NCBI GenBank assembly: GCA_008828725.1
Contig: MEHQ01003632.1
Span: 524,969 to 588,968, forward strand
Direction: 5' to 3'
From: Saccharina japonica
Taxonomy: Eukaryota; Sar; Phaeophyceae; Laminariales; Laminariaceae
Length of the DNA stretch: 64,000 bases
Position numbers and translations under genes: made by a program. Position 1 is the first letter of the stretch, and each line of letters starts with the position of its first letter. Below, one piece after another: positions 9,491 through 19,800 of this stretch. Below the pieces are notes generated by a model, which did not search any database, had not been told where the DNA came from, and worked only from the letters and a program-made list of their open reading frames with translations.

Positions 9491-10600
9491 CGTTGATGCT
9501 ATGACACTCATAGGGACCGCGTGCACCATCGCCCGCCACAACCTCTACGTCGTGGAAACGCAACATGCTATCACTTGATTAATCGATTCGTAACTATAGA
9601 TCTCTGGTGTGTGGAAAACAGACAACAACAAAAACTCAACCCCTCGCAGATCGCAAGAAATGGACTACTTTTCAAGTTTGATTTCGATCGGCAACACACC
9701 GATGGCGTCGCCAACTCTGAATGTGCCGCGCTGCTTATAGGGGCTAGCACCTACCGTCATATCACATTTGTCACACACCGGTCGATAACATGTGGCGATC
9801 GCCGACTGCGCGTCTAATAAAAACACATTTGGCAGCTGATGTGCCGAAAACAGACGACACAAACTCTCGATAATTATCCTGTAACAAAAAAAATGAACTT
9901 TTGAAGGCTTTTGGACGAAGACTGTAAGATGCCGCGAGGAACTGCTCGCCCCCTGGACAACGCATCGCATTGACACCTTCGAAGCCGCTATGTATATTTC
10001 CTGGACTTGCCCTGTACGATTGGGTTAGTCGGAGTATCTCGTACCTGCATGTATACAAAATATACCACGTATCGTTCTCGTTTACAGTGACTGGTCTACG
10101 TCTTACGTACAAAGTATGCGTATCGTTCTCGTATATATTGCCAGGGCATATCTTATCAGTAAACATTTGCGGAACGAGGAAACAAAACGGAACAATATGG
10201 TGGCGTATTGTGCTTGTCGCTGTCTCGGGCGTCAGGTTGTGCCGAGACACCCCTTTTTGTTGGGGTTTCTATTCATGGGAATATATTGGACCTGCTTTGG
10301 TCTCCATACGAGATATACACATATTTTCCTTGACACTTTGTTACTGAGTTGGCGATAAACGAGCCACAATCTGGTACCATAACGTATGGTCTAAATCACT
10401 TAATTTCAATTAATATAAAGTCACTCGATTTAAACTATAATTTTTTGTCGCTGCAATTTTAAAGCCGCAGTAGAAAACCAATGAATTGCACTCTTAGGAA
10501 AACACGAGAGAGCTCGGTGGTATTCCTTTTATTGGGCGACACTGCAACCAACATCAGCCGAGGCGAGCGCTGAGGACAGCGGGCAGTACGAAAGTTGCAA
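9491..10600. other. No recognisable gene
   Basis: A minus-strand frame is open for 159 codons (9771-10250) and a plus-strand one for 125 (9970-10347), but both begin at GTG or similar and neither has a recognised domain. The sequence around 10400-10500 is AT-rich. Confidence 0.25.
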
Positions 10601-10602
10601 TC

Positions 10603-10991
10603 AAGGGGGTGTTGAGATGAGGCACGTGGCCTTTAGGATATTGCAAGGTTGCTGCATGCGTGTAAGTTGGACGTGCCTTTCACAGTACGAGTAGAGGTTC
10701 TGCTGTCCTTCAACTGGTCGTCCGGAATACGAGAAATCCAACTCAAACTGGTTCTGGACAAAAAACATTTGCATGTCTCCGACAGGGGGAAATTCCATTT
10801 GTGAAAAATAGCATAGCATGCGAAGGGGTTGCTCTGCATGCGGTCCTAGTGACAGTTTTTGGAGTTTGGCTGACCCATTCTGCCCCTTGGTGATTTCATT
10901 CAGACCTTATCCACGGAATGAGGCCATCCTCGGTTCACGCATGTCGGCTGGGCAGATCCCCGCCGCCCCGCCTGTCTGTGAGGTGTGGTGA
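10603..10991. other. Coding-like segment, strand unresolved
   Basis: Two overlapping readings look protein-like. On the minus strand a frame is open from about 10904 down to a TGA at 10603, about 100 codons, with balanced composition. On the plus strand an ATG at 10818 opens a 57-codon frame to 10991 that ends near a possible GAG|GTGTGG donor. Only one is likely to be real. No domain was recognised in either. Confidence 0.25.
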
Positions 10992-11460
10992 TGGTAGCAC
11001 TCATTCAACCCGCAATCAATCGTAGTATGATGAACTCTTTGTACTTCTGTCGCTACTACGGATGTGCGTGTCATCCGTGTGTCAGGAGAGTCTAACACCT
11101 TCATCCTGCAGGAATGATTTGTACTCGAAGTACAAGACCAATAATAACTACTGCTGTGCCTGTCTGTACTACTGATGCTGGTGTAGTTGAATACGTATGA
11201 CGCCCTCCGCTACCTGCCACTTCGATCCAATCAATAATCCATAGAGCGAGAGGATATTCTTCACCGTACACGGGGTTCGTCAGCTGGGCGGCGAGCGGCC
11301 CGTCCCGACCCGCTTCCCGCCGCAGGGTAAACCCTTTGTAGTGTGGCGGTATGTACTCTCCTTGCACTTGTACGGCTGTATAATATGTAGTGCATTGAAA
11401 TCGCCATCAATCGTATATAGTCCGTGAACGTGTAGGAGTAGGTCAAGATGTTAATAAGTA

Positions 11461-11757
11461 CGATGTCGAGCGTCGTAACTTGTTGTGTCGTTTGATTCGG
11501 CGTTACATTTCCGATGAACATCATGAAATCGTGGATGATTGGCTCGGACTCACCCGTTGCATGGGCCATGGACCTTAAACGTAGAGTCAACGACGGTTGA
11601 TTGTGCTTCGCACAAAACAAACGAACTACCGTCTGACCTACTCCGCTTCCTGGCGATTCCATTCAAACAGCATTTCACGGACACGTGTACACGGGGCTAC
11701 TGGGCGGGGCACGGCTCGGGACTGCGCCCCGACCCGCTCCCTCCGCCGCCTCGCCTG
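11461..11757 (+). repeat. Left arm of large inverted repeat
   Basis: Reverse complement of 14640-14960, with shared blocks such as GTAACTTGTTGTGTCGTTTG and 'ggcgattccattcaaacag'. The arms enclose about 2.9 kb. The right arm has an extra run of 'ccatggtc' type repeats that this arm lacks. Looks like a foldback element. Confidence 0.7.
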
Positions 11758-13414
11758 TGAAGTGACATTATTGTAGCTTGCACAAGTAGCTGTGCCTGAT
11801 ATTCATCATCTACAGTTTTTTGTACGTACTTGATAATTACGTACAGGTACGGAAACTATTAGTAGCATATTACTGCTTTAGGCTAGGCCCTGGTCGCGCA
11901 CAAAACAACTAACAATCGACGCGACCATAAGCTGAGCGTAATAAAACAACTCAAATTAAACGTTAACATTGAATTTGTGCGTGACATAGCGACAGATTAT
12001 TGGAGTGCCAGTTGAAACATGAGAGACGAATTTTATGTACTAGACCAACTGTCGAATTGATGGTTGATTAACGACAGATCAATCTTATGGTTGAACTTGG
12101 ATTCTGTAGCAAGTTTTGGGAAAAGACATGAGAAAAATCGATAGAATTAGAGGTCAAAACAGTGTTGAAAATAAGGTGTTTCCGCGATTGAAATATAAAA
12201 TAATTTCCGCGACAGAGCCCAGTACCTAAAGTCACGGGGAACGGCAAAAATGTTTTTGCAAGATTTTTGTCGCTGTTTGCTGTTTTTGTGTTCCCGTCGA
12301 AGACACCATAGCACTTGCGGATCGTACCCCTCTCCAGTTACAGAATAAATCCCCATGAATTAAAAGGTAAAACATAGTACACTAATTTCAAGATAAATAT
12401 CCCAAACAAATTTTTTTTTCGCAAATCCCGCAAGGCATGAACGAAAACAATGAAGAATAGATGCCCAAAACTCGACCCGTAAACGAATTGCTTCAAACTT
12501 TAGAGAGACAGCTGATTCCGTTCTTGTTTAAAGATTATAAAGGTATTGGTGATTTTTTAAAGTCGAAAAAGAAATGACAAGGAATTTGAAACTCGAACCC
12601 GATTCATAAAGCGGTCTAACATAATCTAGATAGCCGCCTCGACAAACAATTTCAAAGTGTTAAAAACTACGTACAGCAGCACAGGATCAGCAGCAGTACA
12701 GCAGTTGCGCATAAGCATGTACGTGCATACACATTCTTGTATCATACAGCACCAGGTACAATCGGTAGGTTGTGTGTTTGCGTACGTACAGCAGGTAGTT
12801 CCCGCTGCCAGCGGTACGCGACCAGGTACAAATACAGCAAAAACAGAGGTGGTTAAAAACTTTTGTGCAAGCAGTTATCATATGCGTTTCGGATACTATT
12901 TATACGTATGATATCAGACTGCGCGTGACCGAAGATAGGTACGTGTTGTGCGAGTATCCCTACTACTTTACAGCAGTGTCATCAGTGACTCCATGGTAGT
13001 ACTCCTAACTCTTGGAATTGGGTACGACCTCCATAATTCACCCATGAATATTTATCTTCTTTTCCCAGTGACTTTAGTTACTGGGCTCTGTCACGGAAAT
13101 TATTTAATTTCCCAAATCCCCTGCCTTTCAACTCTGTTTCGAGGTCTAATTCCATCTTTTTTTAGTAATCCCCTCCCCTTAGTTCGACTCCAAACACGAT
13201 TTGGCTCTGTAGCCCATCAATCCCTCTACTTCATGTTACACCTGGCATAAAAAATTGACTCTGTAGCCTTTGGCTAGATAAAGTTATACAAATTCGATAC
13301 TTAACCCGACTAGGTAATATCAGCTCTGGGTCGAGTCGATTATTGTGTCGGACGTACTCGTACTGAGCTTTACATGGGAAGTGGGAAGTGCAGCTGTGCA
13401 AAGCGACGGCGCAC
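11758..13414. other. Interior of inverted repeat, no gene seen
   Basis: AT-rich with short open frames only. Around 12720-12840 the octamer ACCAGGTA occurs twice. No domain, RNA gene or convincing splice pair recognised. Confidence 0.3.
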
Positions 13415-14660
13415 CACCTGACGATAACGTGGAGGACTGCTGCAGCAGCGTGCTGCTGTGCTGCTGCTGCTGTGCTGCTGCTGCTGCTGCGGAGCCTAGG
13501 TGATATACGCTGCGTTGTGCGCTAGCACCGGCGATAATGTGGAGGACGCTGATTCAAGCTGCGTTGTGCGCAAGCGCCTGACGAGCACATACATACATGA
13601 AGGACGCCAAAGCAGCATTACAAAGGCTGCTGTATGTACAATGATGAATACGAGGCATAGCTACGTACAAGCTACAACAATACATGGTACTTCACAGGCG
13701 AGACGGCGGGCAGCCACCTGACGATAACGTGGAGGACTGCTGCAGCAGTCTGCTGCTGTGGTGCTGCTGCTGTGGTGCTGCTGCTGCTGCTGCTGAGCCT
13801 AGGTGATATACGCTGCGTTGTGCGCTAGCACCCGGCGATAATGTGGAGGACGCTGATTTAAGCTGCGTTGCTCGCAAGCGTCTGACCACTCGTCGTACTG
13901 AGGTTACAGGGAAGTGGGAAGTGCAAACTGTGCAAAGCGACGCGCAGGCCACCTGACGATAACGTGGAGGACTGCCTTTGCAGCAGCGTACTGCTGTGCT
14001 TTGCTGCTTGCTGAGCTGCTTGCTGCTGAGCCTGGGTTGTATATACGCTGCGTTGTGCGCTAGACCGGCGATAATGTGGAGGACGCTGATTTACAGCTGC
14101 GTGCGGCCTGAGCCCGTATGCTGCGCAAAGCGCCTGGCGAGCAGCACTATCATAGCAGTACATTGGAGCGACGCCAAGCAGCATTACAAAAAAAAGCTGC
14201 TGTATGTACATGATATGAACCCCAGGCATAGCTGCGTACAAGTACAACAATTCACATAATACTTCATCACGTGGCCGTGGAGGCGTGCTCCACACAGGCG
14301 GTAGTGAGGCTTGCTCTCCGAACGCTGAACGATAACGTGGAGGACTACTCACGCAGCTGTCGCATGCCTGTTGCTGTGCTGCTGCTAGCTGCTGCTGCTG
14401 CTGCTGCTGCTGAGCCGAGGTGATATACGCTGCGTTGTGCGGTAGTAGCACCCGACGATAATGAATGTGGAGGACGCTGATTTAAGCTGCGTTGTGCGCA
14501 AGCACCTGACGAGCACATACATACATACATGGAGGACGCTGCTCATTCGCGTCAGGCAACATTACAAAAGCTGCTGTATGTACATGATGAATACCAGGCA
14601 TAGCTACTGTACGTACAAGCTACAACAATACATAATACTTCACAGGCGAGGCAAGGCGGT
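13415..14660 (+). repeat. Four-unit tandem repeat, unit 235-373 bp, with CTG tracts
   Basis: Units start near 13415, 13715, 13950 and 14323 with CACCTGACGATAACGTGGAG or a close variant, followed by a CTG-rich stretch, then 'gatatacgctgcgttgtgcg' and 'gctgctgtatgtac'. Units vary by indels. They lie against the right arm of the inverted repeat. Confidence 0.8.
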
Positions 14661-14960
14661 GCGGAGCGGGTCGGGGCGCGTGCCCCGCCCAGCTAGCAAC
14701 CCGGTGTATGCGCGTCCGTGAAATATTGTTTGAATGGAATTGCCAGGAAGCGGAGTGGGTCAAACGGTCGTTCGTGTGTGTCATGCGAAGCACACAACCA
14801 ATCGCCGTGCTCTCTATGGCGCATGGCCCATGCCTTGGGAGAGAGTCCGAGTCTATCCACGATTTCATGATCCATGTGATCCATGGTCCATGGTCCATGA
14901 TCCATGATGTTCGTGCGAAATGTAACGCCAAATCAAACGACACAACAAGTTACGCCGCTC
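14640..14960 (-). repeat. Right arm of large inverted repeat
   Basis: Counterpart of 11461-11757. It overlaps the left edge of the visible segmental duplication (14832), and contains 'ccatggtccatggtccatga' direct repeats around 14875-14905. Confidence 0.7.
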
Positions 14961-15254
14961 CGCATCACAAGCGCTTCGACGAAATCCTCGAGCTCACAGC
15001 TGTTGTTTTTATTTTTTTTTTTAATATAGTTGCGGGTGTTGCTGTTGTACTAAATTGACTTAGCTTGCACACTAACACATACACTACCGGCCCTCTCATA
15101 AGAAAACGCCCCACAAGAAACTCGGCCTAAACATTACGGGGAAAATCAGAAAGTCGACATATATTATACTGAAGTTAGTGTGGGACACACCCCTTTCTAA
15201 AATAAGAAAGTAAGCCTAAGCCCGATTTCTGGTTTCTTATGAGCGGGCCGGTAC

Positions 15255-15669
15255 TGTTACGGCTGGAGGTGCTTGGATACGGGAAATACAATGATGTGAC
15301 GTAGCTACCTGAACTAGCTATGCGCGGAGGGCTTAGAGTATGAGTGGGGATCAAGTGGTTGGGCACTCCTTACTACACTCTAATGGAAAGGGGACGGTTG
15401 GTCAACCGTCACCTTAAGAAGGTTTCCAAGTCTGATGGCGTATGATATGCGGGATCAGCATCTTGGGAACTGGGCAATCACCACGTGTCTTTAGACGCGG
15501 CCCCGACGAACGAAAGATAAAGCATTGCCACACGCATCACCTCTGTGTCCACATATCGCACGTGTTCCTCGCATATTGCACCCTATTGCACTGTGTATGC
15601 TCGAATATCCGCTTTGTCCTCGCTTGGATCACGGCATCATCGTTTGCCGAAAAGGAGGACGAAACCCCC
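15255..15669 (+). mobile_element. 5' LTR of Ty3/gypsy element, copy 2
   Basis: Begins TGTTACGGCTGG and matches the 3' LTR at 22266 at an offset of 7011 until a short C run. The 5' flank ends in GGTAC; no matching target-site duplication was found after the 3' LTR. Confidence 0.8.
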
Positions 15670-16048
15670 AGGGCGCAACGGTACCCCCTTCATCACGAAG
15701 GACACCACAAGGCCCGATGCCACCCGCAGGCGAGACACCAGAGGAACCCGCAACTCATCCTCCGACGACGAAGAGGAAGAGTTACCGGAACCAGACGACA
15801 GCCAAACGGTTATCACCAGGGCGCTCCGAAAACGGAGGGTATGCTTCTACCATGCCCGAGGGGTTTCGTGCCCCCATCAAGAGAGAACATCTAATTGCAG
15901 ATTCTCTCACGATGAACGGGTCGTGCCATACGGCCACTACAAGCTGCCGGAGAAACAGGAGGACACCGTATTCGCGATCTCACCCGTCGAACGAGTTCAA
16001 CTCGAAATGACGCGCGCGTACAGCGGACAGTGGGAGGCCGACTCTTGA
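15545..16048 (+). CDS. Gag-like nucleocapsid fragment, copy 2
   Basis: Same structure as in copy 1: no ATG, acidic cluster, basic stretch and a C-x8-C-x8-C-x3-H finger, ending at the same TGA (16046-16048). It differs by a few residues only, with the finger cysteines and histidine unchanged. Confidence 0.5.
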   Translation: MSTYRTCSSHIAPYCTVYARISALSSLGSRHHRLPKRRTKPPGRNGTPFITKDTTRPDATRRRDTRGTRNSSSDDEEEELPEPDDSQTVITRALRKRRVCFYHARGVSCPHQERTSNCRFSHDERVVPYGHYKLPEKQEDTVFAISPVERVQLEMTRAYSGQWEADS

Positions 16049-16882
16049 GAATGCGCCCTGAGGAGTCCTTCCTTGGGGAACGCAACCGAGTGTCGTGGGA
16101 AGAGGCGGGGAGAGCAAGACGCAATGGACATCCCGTGTATAGCACCCGTCGCCGAGAAATCGACAACAAAGCAAGTATGGGTGAAAGCGGTTGTATGGCA
16201 CCCAACCAACATGAGCCTCCGCATGACGGTCGTGGTGCTCATCGACACGGGGGCTGGGGGGGGGAATTACGCGTCCAAGGCTTTCGTGCGCTCTATCGAG
16301 CAGAACGCAAGGGGGGGGGAATCGATCATGAGCACGCGGGGGAGAGGCCTTTTGCGCGCAGCTAACCCAACGAACAGCGCGGTACCACCTATGGATATAT
16401 TGGGTTCCACCGACATCCCGCTGTTTTTTCCGCCAGAAGACCAGGTACGCAACGTCACAGTCAGGGGAGTAGAAGGGTTACCCTACGGATTAATAGTCGG
16501 GGCCGCTTTTCTTCGGCAAAATGGTAGCATGATCAACTTCGCCGATGGGGGAGGGTTCAGACCTGCCCCAAGGTCTCCGTGGGTGTCGTTTGTAACAGCG
16601 GGGAACCAACAAGCGGGTGAGGGGGGACTAACGCACCAGGCTGGCATGCGGCGCCGGCTAAGAAAAGAGCAAAAGGCTGAGGTAGGGAGCAGACGACGAC
16701 CGAAACGACAGAAAAAATGTCTGCTCTCTGGGAGCATTTCTGCGCCGTCAAACCGGACAGCTCAGAAAGGGAACCACAGGACATTGCACCCCCATCTACG
16801 GTGCCGGTTTTGGGAGATGCAGCATGGGAGGACGACGGCACCCTGCAGTGGAAACTGTTTGCAGGGAGGCAAGTCCGGGTAG
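16049..16882 (+). CDS. Aspartic protease region, copy 2
   Basis: Same frame as the gag-like segment after its TGA. DTGAGGGNYAS and GLIVGAAFLRQNGSMINF are present. A G run near 16620 is one base shorter than in copy 1, so the residues after it differ until the frame overlaps the RT frame. Confidence 0.6.
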   Translation, partial: ECALRSPSLGNATECRGKRRGEQDAMDIPCIAPVAEKSTTKQVWVKAVVWHPTNMSLRMTVVVLIDTGAGGGNYASKAFVRSIEQNARGGESIMSTRGRGLLRAANPTNSAVPPMDILGSTDIPLFFPPEDQVRNVTVRGVEGLPYGLIVGAAFLRQNGSMINFADGGGFRPAPRSPWVSFVTAGNQQAGEGGLTHQAGMRRRLRKEQKAEVGSRRRPKRQKKCLLSGSISAPSNRTAQKGNHRTLHPHLRCRFWEMQHGRTTAPCSGNCLQGGKSG

Positions 16883-19800
16883 ACGGCTTTGTCAGCATAC
16901 AGACAGAAGCGTTTGTCAAGGGACCACAACCGCAAGAAAGGCAGCTGGTACTGGTTACACCGGTTGCCCGGTACGACTTGGGATTGGGCGCTGAATTGGG
17001 CGTGGCGAGAGGAGTCCAATGGTGGTATCCGTACACACCCTTGCAATGCAAAATCGTCAATGTCACAAACGCTCCAAAAACCCTGCAAAGGGGGACCATC
17101 GTGGCCAACGTATACGCTATGAACGCCAGAGACGTGGAACGAATGCAGTTATTGGTGGAACCGCCAACCCCGGACCACGAGCCGGAACGCCCACTTCCGA
17201 GCCCGGACCCCGGGGGCACCAGCAAAGAACAGTCCGACGCTCCACCAAAACGAATTAATCTGACTGAAGCAAACATAGGACAAGTCAGTCCAGGCATCAA
17301 GGCGCAGATACTCACGATGCTAAAGGAATATCGCGACAGAGACGTGTTTGCGCTAGACCCCAAGAACGTGGCAGCTTGCAAAGGCCCTCCGATGGAGCTT
17401 CCACTGATCGACGAGAACTGCATTCCATACGCTGCAAAACAGCGAAGGTGGTCGCCTGCCGGAGTCAAGATGATCCAGGCAGAAATCGAGAAGTTAGCCA
17501 AGGCTGGCGTGATCAGACGGTCGACCTCGCCGTGGGCGGCAGCCCTAGTGATGGTCCTCAAGAAGGACGGTATGGCCAGGATGTGTCAAGACTTCAGAGT
17601 GCTGAATTCGTGCTTACTGTCCAACAGCGGTCTTTTAGGGGACGCTAACATCATTCACAGCGCGATGGGGTACTGCGGGTGTACAACGTCTATCAATCTG
17701 GCGTCCGGCTTCCACCAGATACCACTCGCAGAAAAGGATAAGCACAAGACGGCGTTTCGCGACGCGCACGGGGAACTGTGGGAGCTCAACCGCTGCGGCT
17801 TCGGTCTCAAGACGCTCCCAGCTGCATTCGCAGCCCGCGTAGGTGCGGCTCTTGGAGGCCTTAAGGGCAAAGGGGTCCAAAACTGGCTAGACGATATCAT
17901 CGTATACACCCCAACAATCGAGGGCCACCTCGAACTGGTGGGTAAGGTGTTGGAGGCACTCTGGGAAGCGGGACTGTCGGTCAACCTCGCAAAATGCCGG
18001 TGGTTCTGCTCACAACAAGAATTCTTGGGGATGGTGGTGGACAGGCTGGGTCTGCGTCCGGCTCCGTCCAAAATCGAAGCAGTCGCGAACCTCAGACCAG
18101 CGTCTACGGTGGAAGAACTTCGAGCTCTGCTAGGCATGGCAGGGTTCTTGCGAAAGTTCGTGCCTCGTTTCAGCGAGATAGTGGCGCCCCTCACGGATAT
18201 GCTCAGGAACCCAGACTTCTCGTCCTACAGGGCGAGAAAGCACAAGATACCTTGGGGCCCGGCGCAGGACGAGGCGCTGGCGAAGCTCATCCACTGTTTA
18301 ACATCGCCCCCAATCCTGATCCTACCGGACTGGCTCAGGGCGTTCAACCTTCACTCAGACGCCAGCGAGTCGGGAGCGGGGGCAGCACTCACGCAAACTC
18401 TGGAGGGCGCCGAGCGGGTAGTGGCGTATGCGAGCCACCGATGGTCGCGATCAGACTCCAAACGATCACCAACCGAGAGAGAGGTAATACCGGTTCTATG
18501 GGCCGTGGAACATTTCAGGCCTTATCTGTGGGGGAGAAAGTTCACACTGATAACAGACTGCTCGGCGATCACGTGGCTGTTCAAGAGCCAAAACCTCTCG
18601 GCCAAATTGCACAGGTATTCTCTGCGGATGATGGAGTTTAAAATGGAATTACAGTGGAGGGCCGGACAAAACCACCTACTTCCGGACGCACTTTCGCGGC
18701 TTCCCTGCTTCGAGGTGCGGGGAGAAGATATCGACGACTCATTTCCGGGAGACATGTCCGACCGGCAGGCATACCGAGGGCCAAGGGGACCCGTCTTGGA
18801 CGGGGTGCTTCTCAGCGAAATGGGGTTAGACGGGACTGATGTACCGCCCCCTGAGAGCGTGGCGGCAGTAGCAGGAGCCATCGCCACGCCGGGCATGTCC
18901 TTGGGGGCAAGTATGGAGGCTGAAATGGACCGCGCGGAACTGCAGGCGGCACCAGAGAGACAAACGGCAGTGGTCCTCGGCTGCGGGGGGGGGGGGCAGC
19001 ATCCTCGCGGCACAGGAACTGGTCGACGTAAAAGCCGCCACGGACCACGACTGGAGAGCACTGGAATGCGTCAGGACCAACGGAATAGGGGGGATGATTC
19101 GGTTGGTGAGAACTAAGCCGGGCGACGAAGAGTGCGCGGCTCTCCTACACGAGGTGGGCCCAAGTGTGGTGATAGGCAACGTGGGACCGGGGGAAAGCGG
19201 GGCCAACATCGTACAGGCGTTTGTGCGCTCGGGAGCCAGGACCCTCCTCCTGGAATGTACACCGCAACTACCGAAGTCAGCACCGTGGTACAACAACGTG
19301 CAACCCATGCTGGACGAGTCGTATCAGACGGAGATAGCAGAGCTCAAGGCAAGTAGCGTGGGAGTTCCGTCAGGGAGAAAACGAACGTTCGTGACCGCCA
19401 CGGCCACTGCGGGAACCCCGAGAGCCAAGGAGAAACTCGAGGCGTGGAAAAGAGGGATGGAGAGGGCCGCCAGTCCCATCACTTCCTTAGGGAGCGTCTT
19501 AGGCCTCAACGGAACATATTTCCTGAAGAGGGGCACCGGCGAAAGAGCTGTCTTTTCGTTCGAAGACCATATTCTCTCCACAACCAGGACCCACGTCATG
19601 GGCGAGAAGCCTCCAATAGGAACGTATCAGCCCCACGCGGCGGACTCAGGTGGCATAGCGGCCGCCGAGGAACTCACTCTGGAGGACTTTGCGAAGGTAA
19701 CTACCGGACAGGAGGGGTATGCGATCCCACCCACGGTCAGTCGAGGGAAGCAGCGGCGACCGTGGCCCTCGCCATCTTTCACCATGCCACCCATGGTAAG

